Shown: positions 5,781 through 11,399 of the stretch, piece after piece
Layout: every line of letters starts with the position of its first letter
Position numbering within the stretch: the first letter of the stretch is position 1
Source of the DNA: Chloroflexi bacterium UBA4730
Lineage (GTDB): Bacteria > Chloroflexota > Limnocylindria > P2-11E
DNA length: 11,399 nucleotides
NCBI GenBank assembly: GCA_002404155.1
Contig: DHJC01000042.1
Span: 1 to 11,399 of the forward strand
Direction: 5' to 3'
Notes under the pieces: generated by a model
What the model was told of the DNA's origin: nothing
The model's input: the letters and a program-made list of their open reading frames with translations, nothing else
Database searches by the model: none
Position numbers and translations under genes: made by a program

Positions 5781-6220
5781 AGAAGACCAGGGGTACGGCG
5801 GAATGGGCCTACCGATGCAATCCCGAGGGAACCAGCTTGGCCACCACCGCGCACCTGCTCGAGGAGTTCCACTTTCTCTGGAGAAGTCTTCACACCACCG
5901 CCGGTCGCAAGACGCCCTCGGTCCAGCACATCGAGGTCGGTGACACGATCCACCTGTATTTCTCCGAAGGCGGCGTCGATAGCTACATCTCCTCGTACCT
6001 GGTGGAGCAGCCCGCGGATCCCGCCGCCGATGACGCCCCTGCCGTCGAGGCGGTCCGGTCCGGGCCGCTCTTCGAGATATTGGTAGAGGCGGGCTACGAC
6101 AAGGATTCGGAGCTGGGCTCGTTCACCGGCTTCCGCGTGAAGCGCGATTTCTACCCGAAGCTCGTGGAACAGCCTCCTCGTTGGATCGGGCGCAACGCCA
6201 TCGCCCGAGTCAAGCGATGA
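5777..6220 (+). CDS. hypothetical protein, possibly PUA-like (ASCH/EVE) fold
   Basis: I do not recognise this 147-residue protein with confidence. It has no signal peptide or membrane segment. Features that recall the PUA-like superfamily (ASCH, EVE) are VGDTIHLYFSEGGVDSYISS (about 54-73) followed by a strand GPLFEILVEAGY and a closing LGSFTGFRVKRDFYP. These domains bind RNA or modified bases, but the resemblance is only in pattern. It begins with ATGA over the DUF72 stop and its own stop overlaps the next start. Codon use differs slightly from neighbours, with AGA, AGT, CTT and TTT in the first third, so it could be a later arrival in the operon. Confidence 0.7.
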   Translation: MKKTRGTAEWAYRCNPEGTSLATTAHLLEEFHFLWRSLHTTAGRKTPSVQHIEVGDTIHLYFSEGGVDSYISSYLVEQPADPAADDAPAVEAVRSGPLFEILVEAGYDKDSELGSFTGFRVKRDFYPKLVEQPPRWIGRNAIARVKR

Positions 6221-6642
6221 GGGGCCCGTGGCTTCTCGGTCTGGCCCTGCCGGTGGTCCTGGTCATCGCAGCCTGCGCCGACACGACGATCCCGAACGGT
6301 CCGCGGACCACCGATCCGGTCCTCGGCGTCGCGCCCCGCGCGACGCTGGGCAACGTCATGACCGCCGACGGGATGACCGTGTACGTGTACACGAAGGACA
6401 AGCCCCGCGAGACCGTCTGCTACGACATCTGCGCGATGAACTGGCCGGCGCTCCTGGTGTCGCACACGCCCGCGATGACCGCATCGTTCCCCGGCCGCTT
6501 CGGGAGCGTCACCCGGAAGGACGGCGCGAAGCAGCTCACGTACAACGATCTGCCGCTGTACCTGTACATCGAGGACCCGCCGCGGAGCGATCAGGCGAAC
6601 GGTCAGGACGTCGACCACGAGTGGTTCGTCGTCCGTCCGTGA
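6217..6642 (+). CDS. lipoprotein with PF03640-type secreted repeats
   Basis: This 141-residue protein has a lipoprotein signal: MRGPW, a hydrophobic stretch LLGLALPVVLVI and the lipobox IAAC with Cys20. The mature part has two copies of the secreted repeat of unknown function (PF03640, Lipoprotein_15). Copy one is LGNVMTADGMTVYVYTKDKP..VCYDICAMNWPAL (44-79). Copy two is FGSVTRKDGAKQLTYNDLPLYLYIEDPP...DVDHEWFVV (95-139). Cys68 and Cys72 are the pair usual in the first repeat. The protein should be anchored on the outer face of the cytoplasmic membrane. Its role is unknown; some homologues sit near redox genes. I chose the ATG at 6217 because it makes the ATGA overlap and places the signal at residue 1; an upstream in-frame extension to 6181 would bury it. 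Confidence 0.9.
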   Translation: MRGPWLLGLALPVVLVIAACADTTIPNGPRTTDPVLGVAPRATLGNVMTADGMTVYVYTKDKPRETVCYDICAMNWPALLVSHTPAMTASFPGRFGSVTRKDGAKQLTYNDLPLYLYIEDPPRSDQANGQDVDHEWFVVRP

Positions 6643-7220
6643 GCGGCGAGCTCGTCGCGTGGACCTCGGCGCTCAGCTTCCTGGTGTATGGCAGCTACGC
6701 GACGCGACTCCGCGCGCGGGTGTTGCGCGGGCGCCGGACCGTCGCGACGGGTGGCGCGCTCGCGCAGTACCTCCCGTACTTCATCTGGGTCCCGTACGTC
6801 GTCATCGCGGTCCGGCCGGGCCCGGAGCTCCCGTTGTCCGACGCGGTCCGCTGGGCTGGTCTGGTGCTCGTGGTCGGCGGGATCGGGTTCTCGATCTGGT
6901 CTGCCCGGACGCTCGGCCGGCATTTCGACATGGAGGTCGAGGTCCACGAAGGCCATGAGGTCGTCGATCACGGCCCGTTCGCGATCGTGCGGCACCCGGT
7001 GTACTTCGGCCTCGCCGTCCATCTGATCGGCAGCTGCCTCGCGACCGGGAACGGGCTCCTCATCGCCGGCACCCTGTTCGGCGCGTTCCCCACGCTCTAC
7101 CTGCGCGCGGCCACGGAGGAGCGGCTCTTACGCGCGAACCTGGGGCCGGCGTACGACGCGTACGCGCGACGGGTCCCGATGCTCATCCCGTTTGGCGCGT
7201 CGATCGGCACCAGGCGCTAG
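6639..7220 (+). CDS. isoprenylcysteine carboxyl methyltransferase-like membrane protein
   Basis: This 193-residue membrane protein carries the ICMT/PEMT-type SAM-dependent methyltransferase core. It reads HEGHEVVDHGPFAIVRHPVY (103-122), hydrophobic segments at about 41-58, 72-88 and 124-155, then EERLL (160-164) and AYDAYARRVPMLIP (171-184). The RHPxY motif and the EE motif bind S-adenosylmethionine in this fold. Bacterial members methylate varied small or lipid-like acceptors and the true substrate here is unknown. The start is a GTG at 6639 overlapping the lipoprotein stop as GTGA; longer upstream frames would overlap the lipoprotein gene. It is the last gene of the rightward series, with only 10 bases to the convergent gene's stop. 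Confidence 0.88.
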   Translation: MSGELVAWTSALSFLVYGSYATRLRARVLRGRRTVATGGALAQYLPYFIWVPYVVIAVRPGPELPLSDAVRWAGLVLVVGGIGFSIWSARTLGRHFDMEVEVHEGHEVVDHGPFAIVRHPVYFGLAVHLIGSCLATGNGLLIAGTLFGAFPTLYLRAATEERLLRANLGPAYDAYARRVPMLIPFGASIGTRR

Positions 7221-7230
7221 GGACTCCCGG

Positions 7231-8643
7231 TCACAGCCAGCGCGAGAGCAGGACGCCGACCGCGAGCAGCACGATCGCCGGCCACAGCAGACGGAGTCCG
7301 GCCTCCGGTGCCGCGATGAGCGATCGCGCGTCGATCGTCTCACGCGAGCCGTCGCGGTACCGGATCTCGCCGGTGACGCTCGTGGCCTTGCGACGGATGC
7401 CACGCACGCGCGTCGAGAGACGGCGCTGGGCGAGGCTGAGGAACGCCGCGCCCGCGGCGACGGCCGCGGCGGGCAGCACCCCGGCGCCCGTCGCGTACGC
7501 GAGCGTCAGCGCGGGGAACGCGCCCCACGCGAGGGCGAAGCCCAGATCCGAGTGGATGAACGGCGCCTCGAACGCGTAGCCGATGACGAGCACCGCGCCG
7601 ACGACGACGAACGCGAGCAGCCCGGCACCGACGAGCGGGAGCGCGGCGATCCCGAGGGCGATCGCGCCGGCGAGGGCCAACCCGCCGAGGACCGCGAGGA
7701 CGCGGGACGGGATCCGCGTCGAGAGGGGCCGGCCGTGGAGCTCGTCGAAGGAGTGGGCGGCGACGCCGACCGCGAGGCCGAACGCGACGACCCCGCCCGC
7801 GACGATGCGCGGATCCGGCGCGGGCGCGACCGCTGCGCCGAGGAGCGCGTTCGACAGGAGCCAGAGGGTGTACGGCGGATGGAGCAGGGTCCAGTAGTCG
7901 CGCCAGCCACCGGGCCGGAGCGCGTAGAACGCCGCGCCGAGCGGCGATCGGTCCATCGACCTCGATACGAACGACGTCCGGGTGGCGCTCATCACCGTGC
8001 CGCCGCCGAGGCTCATCCGGCGGACCCGAATGGCGGTGAGTCCCGCGTCGCGCCAGTACCCGTTGATGTGCTCCTGCGGGTGGCGGCGGTAGAAGGCCTC
8101 GATGCTCGGGCCGAGGAACGCGCCGACCGCACGCCACCGCGACGAGACGACCCAGCCGGCGAGCGGTAGGCCGACGCGCGTGTACAGCCACCAGAGCGAA
8201 TAGGCGGGACCTTGCGGCACGCCGAACTCGAGCGTCGCAAGGCGCCCGCCGGGGCGCAGCACGCGCGCGAGCTCGCGGAGCGTCGCCGCGGGGTCATCGA
8301 CGTAGCGCAGGAGGTAGGTGAACGTCACGTGATCGAACGATCCGTCCCGGAACGGGAGCCGTTCCGCGCGGGCCCGCACGAGGCCGGCGAACAGGCCATC
8401 CCGATCGCGCGCCGCCGCGAGCATGTCGGGGCTCTGATCCAGGCCGACGACCCGGCAGGCGTACCGCTCGCGGAGCGCCCGCGCGACAAGGCCGGTCCCG
8501 GTCGCCACATCGAGAACGAGCTGGCCTGGCTTCGCATCGACCGACGCGACGAGGGCCCGGCGCCAGCGGGGATCCTGACCGAGCGAGAGGACCGCGGCAA
8601 CGCGATCGTAGGTCCGCCCGATCCCGGTGAAGATGCGCGGTGC
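7231..8643 (-). CDS. UbiE-like methyltransferase fused to a UbiA-like membrane domain; start out of frame
   Basis: The frame encodes about 470 residues. Residues 1-228 form a class I SAM methyltransferase of the UbiE/MenG type: RIFTGIGRTYDRVAAVLSLG (3-22), LDVATGTG (motif I, 44-51), VVGLDQS, RAERLPFRDGSFDHVTFTY and RVLRPGGRLATLEFG (127-141). Residues 229-470 form a multi-span membrane domain with LHPPYTLWLLSNALLG (254-269) and AHSFDELHGRPLSTRIP (296-312), resembling a degenerate UbiA prenyltransferase Asp motif, and a last span near 452-470. A quinone or lipid substrate is likely but unproven. No ATG, GTG or TTG occurs in frame between a TGA at 8767-8769 and a GTG at 8508 inside motif I. An ATG at 8643-8645, 12 bases after the upstream gene's stop, is one base out of frame. 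The coordinate given is the first in-frame codon touching that ATG. Confidence 0.8.
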   Translation of the reverse strand, partial: APRIFTGIGRTYDRVAAVLSLGQDPRWRRALVASVDAKPGQLVLDVATGTGLVARALRERYACRVVGLDQSPDMLAAARDRDGLFAGLVRARAERLPFRDGSFDHVTFTYLLRYVDDPAATLRELARVLRPGGRLATLEFGVPQGPAYSLWWLYTRVGLPLAGWVVSSRWRAVGAFLGPSIEAFYRRHPQEHINGYWRDAGLTAIRVRRMSLGGGTVMSATRTSFVSRSMDRSPLGAAFYALRPGGWRDYWTLLHPPYTLWLLSNALLGAAVAPAPDPRIVAGGVVAFGLAVGVAAHSFDELHGRPLSTRIPSRVLAVLGGLALAGAIALGIAALPLVGAGLLAFVVVGAVLVIGYAFEAPFIHSDLGFALAWGAFPALTLAYATGAGVLPAAAVAAGAAFLSLAQRRLSTRVRGIRRKATSVTGEIRYRDGSRETIDARSLIAAPEAGLRLLWPAIVLLAVGVLLSRWL

Positions 8644-8657
8644 ATCCGCGGACGGGG

Positions 8658-10139
8658 CTACGGCGCGAAGTCCTTCAACCCGAGCTCGACGCCGATCGCG
8701 CGCGAGCGCTGATCCGCAACGTCGGCATCCGCCGCGCGGCCGAGCGCCCGAAGGATCTGCGCGCGATCACGCAGCGAGCGCGCGAGCGACGGGCGGGCCT
8801 CCATCTCCTCGAGGAGCTTCGTCGCGGCGTCGATATCCGCGAGCGCGGCCGCGTGATTGGGCGGCGTTGCCCGCGCGCGCGTGCGCGCCCGCTGCCACAG
8901 CGTCATCGCTTCGCCGCTCCGGTCGTGCATCGCGTGGGACCGCTCCAGCGCGAGCGTCCACGCGGCGACCCCGCCGGGGACGTCGCCGAGCTGCGTCCGC
9001 ACCGAGCCGAGCATCCCCTGGGCGAGCGTCCGGAACGACTCCATGTTCGAGACTTGCGCGAGCTCGTCCCCTCGCTCGAGCGGCACCTTCGCGCCGAGCG
9101 CGTCGTCACGGGCGAGATGGCCAATGCCGGCCATCACGTTCGACGCGACGCTGCAGGCCAGCGCGCCGAGCTCCTCGGACCGCGCCGCGCACGTCGACGC
9201 GAGCGCCTCGCCTTCCGCGACATCGCCACGTTCGATGAGCAGCGAGCTCCGTGCGATCTGCGTGTCCAGCGCGGCGATAGGATCGCCGTTCTGCGCGAGC
9301 CGCTCCGCGTGAGCCAGCGACCGCTCCGCCTCCGCGAACTCGCCCAGCCGCGAGTACGTCACCGACAGCAGGCCGCTCAGGATCGCGGAGGACAGCGGGT
9401 CGCCGTGTGCCAGGATCGGCGGGAGCGCTTCGGCGAGAACGTTCGCGCCCTGGCGCAACTGGCCGGTGCTCATCATCCCAACGCCGGCGAAGGCGTTCGG
9501 GAACGCGTCCGCCAGCGGATCCCCGCGGGCCCGGCCGATCTCCGCCGCGCGCTCGGCCGCGTGCTTCAACGTGGGGCTCGTCTCCGGGCGTTCGCCACGC
9601 ATGCGGCGAAGGAACGCGATCCAGAAGTACGCGTCACCCACGAGCTTTGGGTCCGCGCGCTCTTCGCCGGATGCGAGCGCGCGCCCGAGCCGCTCGGTCG
9701 GCCCATCGATGCTGCCGAACGTCCAGCTCACCCTCGCCGCGCCGAGCGCCGCCCGGAGCCGCAGGTCGATCCGCGGGTCGTCGTCGGCGAGGCTCGCCGC
9801 GGCGCGATCGAAGAACGCGAGGGACTCGCGGTTCGCGAACCGCTCGAGGGCGTGCTCGCCGGCGATCACGAGATGCTCCGCGGCGGCGGCCGGATCGCCG
9901 GCTCGTTCGAGGTGAAGCGCGATGACCGCTGCCAGCTCGCGCTGGCGCTCGGGGTACAGCGTGAGCAGCGTGTCGGCGGCGAGGCGGTGCAAGGTCCGGC
10001 GGTCCTGCTTCAGGAGCGAGCTGTACGCGGCGTCCTGCACGAGCGCGTGCCGGAACAGGTACTCGAGCTCCGGCTCGAGCGCGGCCACCTGCACGAGCCC
10101 GCTCGCCTCCAGGGTCCCGAGCTCGTGCCGCGCGCTCAT
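8658..10139 (-). CDS. winged-helix/TPR half of a large cyclase-ATPase regulator
   Basis: This 493-residue protein begins with HELGTLEASGLV and YLFRHALVQDAAYSSLL (27-43), then RRTLHRLAADTL. This segment normally lies in the middle of one long protein, just after an AAA-type ATPase, in the adenylate-cyclase/ATPase/TPR class. The remainder (about 65-490) is Ala-rich helical repeat, with TPR-like units such as AEHLVIAGEHALERFANRESLAFFDRAAASLA and EFAEAERSLAHAERLAQNGD, likely a sensor or protein-binding superhelix. It starts with an ATG that overlaps the ATPase gene's stop as ATGA. Either the ancestral protein is encoded here as two coupled polypeptides, or a one-base change split one gene. Twelve bases separate its stop from the out-of-frame ATG of the methyltransferase. 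Confidence 0.85.
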   Translation of the reverse strand: MSARHELGTLEASGLVQVAALEPELEYLFRHALVQDAAYSSLLKQDRRTLHRLAADTLLTLYPERQRELAAVIALHLERAGDPAAAAEHLVIAGEHALERFANRESLAFFDRAAASLADDDPRIDLRLRAALGAARVSWTFGSIDGPTERLGRALASGEERADPKLVGDAYFWIAFLRRMRGERPETSPTLKHAAERAAEIGRARGDPLADAFPNAFAGVGMMSTGQLRQGANVLAEALPPILAHGDPLSSAILSGLLSVTYSRLGEFAEAERSLAHAERLAQNGDPIAALDTQIARSSLLIERGDVAEGEALASTCAARSEELGALACSVASNVMAGIGHLARDDALGAKVPLERGDELAQVSNMESFRTLAQGMLGSVRTQLGDVPGGVAAWTLALERSHAMHDRSGEAMTLWQRARTRARATPPNHAAALADIDAATKLLEEMEARPSLARSLRDRAQILRALGRAADADVADQRSRAIGVELGLKDFAP

Positions 10140-11399
10140 CCGGTCTTCGCCTCGAGGAGCCGCTCGAGCATCGTCACGCCGAACTGGCGTCCGATCACCG
10201 CGGCGACGCGCAGTGTCCGCTTACTCTCTGGGGGCAGCCGGTCGATCCGGGCGAGCAGCAATCCCTGCAGGTTGTCAGGGATCTCGACGTCCGAAGCCTG
10301 CGCCGTCGCGACCCACCGTTCACCCTGGCGCACGATCGCGCCGCGGTCGATGAGCATCCGGATGACCTCCTCGACAAAGAACGGGTTGCCCTCGGCCTTC
10401 TCGAGGATGTGGTCGCGCGTCGCGAGCGGGAGCGATTCGACGCGCAAGAGGTTCGCGACGAGCGTGCGGGTCTCGTCTCCCGACAGCGGGTCGAGCCGCA
10501 GCTCGATGAGCGCGTCGCCGAAGCGGTCGCGCACCGCGGACACGAGACGCCAACCCTCGCTCTCGCGGTCGAGGCGTGAGGTCGCCACGATGAAGAGCGG
10601 CAGCTCGTTCGCGAGCGGCAGCAGCGCCTGGAGGACGTCCACCGACGAGGCATCGGCCCAGTGGAGGTCTTCGCAGGCGAGGACGACCGGGCCGGTGAGC
10701 GCGAGCGCCCGAATGAGGCCGATGAGGGACGACACGTAGCGCTTCACGGTCTCGAATTGGAGGGCCGACACCCGCGCCCGGACCTCGGGGTCGAGCTGGA
10801 TCGAGAGCAGGTGGCCGAGATACGTGAACGGATCCGACCACGCGTCGCCGAACAACGCCTTCGTCCGGCGTTCGAGCGCGGCTCGCACCTCCGGCTCGTC
10901 CGCGGTCGCAGCGACCCCGATGCACGAGCGGACGAGGTCGAGGACGAGGTGATAGGGGAGTGTGCGTCCGTACGACAGACAGCGCGCCTCGATCCACTGG
11001 GCCGACGGATCCGACGCTGCGACGTGCGCCCGCAGCTCGGACAGGAGGCGGCTCTTCCCGATCCCGGGCTCGCCGAGGATCGACGCGGCCCGCCCCTGCC
11101 GCGCGCGGACGATCGCGAACGCGTCGCGGAGGCGCGCGAGCTCGGCGTCGCGTCCGATCATCGCCGAGTGCACCTCGGTCCCGAGACCGCGCGCGCTCAC
11201 CGCCCCGGGCCGGAGCCCGGTGACCTGGTAGCCATGCACCGCTTCGGCCTTACCCTTGAGCTCGAGCCGTCCCGCGTCGATCGCGTCGACGAGCGGCGCG
11301 ACGAACTTGTGCGTTGCCGCGGTGATCATGACGCCGCCGGGCGGCGCCGCAGTCTGCATCCGCGCGGCGATGTTTACCGCGTCGCCCATCGCCGTGTAC
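10136..11399 (-). CDS. class III adenylate/guanylate cyclase end fused to AAA-type ATPase, truncated by the right window edge
   Basis: The visible 420 residues start with YTAMGDAVNIAARMQTAA, the C-terminal part of a class III nucleotide cyclase domain, including the Asn and Arg (VNIAAR) that stabilise the transition state. A linker carries LKGKAEAVHGYQVTGL. An AAA_16-type ATPase follows, numbered from the Met at 11389. It opens at MIGRDAELARLR (77-88), with Walker A GEPGIGKS (106-113), Walker B VVLACEDLHWAD (235-246), sensor-like LPLFIVATSRLD and EGNPFFVEEV (333-342). It ends at RVAAVIGRQFGVTMLERLLEAKTG (394-417), then TGA. Family members normally continue into a winged-helix and TPR region, which here is the next frame. 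The protein probably makes a cyclic nucleotide under ATP-driven control. The metal-binding part of the cyclase lies beyond the window. Confidence 0.92.
   Translation of the reverse strand, partial: YTAMGDAVNIAARMQTAAPPGGVMITAATHKFVAPLVDAIDAGRLELKGKAEAVHGYQVTGLRPGAVSARGLGTEVHSAMIGRDAELARLRDAFAIVRARQGRAASILGEPGIGKSRLLSELRAHVAASDPSAQWIEARCLSYGRTLPYHLVLDLVRSCIGVAATADEPEVRAALERRTKALFGDAWSDPFTYLGHLLSIQLDPEVRARVSALQFETVKRYVSSLIGLIRALALTGPVVLACEDLHWADASSVDVLQALLPLANELPLFIVATSRLDRESEGWRLVSAVRDRFGDALIELRLDPLSGDETRTLVANLLRVESLPLATRDHILEKAEGNPFFVEEVIRMLIDRGAIVRQGERWVATAQASDVEIPDNLQGLLLARIDRLPPESKRTLRVAAVIGRQFGVTMLERLLEAKTG

Noticed and set aside
6181..6216. Upstream extension of the lipoprotein gene to an alternative start at 6181
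   Set aside because: It would place 12 polar residues before the signal peptide and lose the ATGA overlap seen throughout the operon.
7221..7230. A terminator between the convergent methyltransferase genes
   Set aside because: Only ten bases separate the stops and I see no hairpin with a T-run there.
8640..10739. A roughly 700-codon open frame on the plus strand opposite the ATPase/TPR genes
   Set aside because: Its translation is Arg-rich and lacks motifs, while the minus strand encodes FRHALVQDAAY, TPR-like repeats and ATPase motifs.

Overview
The window is strongly GC-rich, with G or C at most third codon positions, and densely packed with short or overlapping intergenic junctions. It looks like a chromosomal segment of a free-living high-GC bacterium. 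Chloroflexota or a related soil/freshwater lineage is my guess from the gene types (four-base gene overlaps, large cyclase/ATPase/TPR regulators, a PF03640-type lipoprotein), but nothing in the window proves the phylum. There is no rRNA, tRNA, CRISPR array or recognisable transposase.

Left part (1-2817). The 5' end of a citrate synthase gene runs leftward off the window edge and has no ordinary start codon. After a 188-base intergenic stretch containing a strong hairpin comes a rightward group: a membrane-anchored protein with Ig-like domains (791-1888) and two tandem small proteins (1916-2368, 2365-2817), each a lone cyclic-nucleotide-binding domain. The second of these probably starts at a CTG that overlaps the first gene's stop.

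Middle (2818-3444). A leftward ORF6N-family gene (phage antirepressor-like DNA-binding domain) is associated with three related palindromes. One is a perfect 31-base palindrome inside its coding sequence, one supplies its stop codon, and one lies between it and the convergent cyclic-nucleotide-binding genes. This is the most unusual structure in the window.

Right-centre (3445-7220). Five rightward genes are joined at all four junctions by four-base overlaps (ATGA three times, GTGA once): a Na/Pi-cotransporter-family protein with a PhoU-like tail, a DUF72 protein, an unrecognised protein, a PF03640-type lipoprotein, and an isoprenylcysteine-methyltransferase-like membrane protein. They are almost certainly one transcript.

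Right part (7231-11399). A convergent leftward operon enters from the right edge. It holds the end of a class III nucleotide cyclase fused to an AAA-type ATPase, then the winged-helix/TPR half of the same architecture as a separate ATGA-overlapping frame, then a UbiE-like methyltransferase fused to a UbiA-like membrane domain. The methyltransferase has no in-frame ATG, GTG or TTG before its SAM-binding motif, and a well-placed ATG sits one base out of frame. The cyclase here and the two cyclic-nucleotide-binding proteins at 1916-2817 could form a signalling pair, but that is inference.
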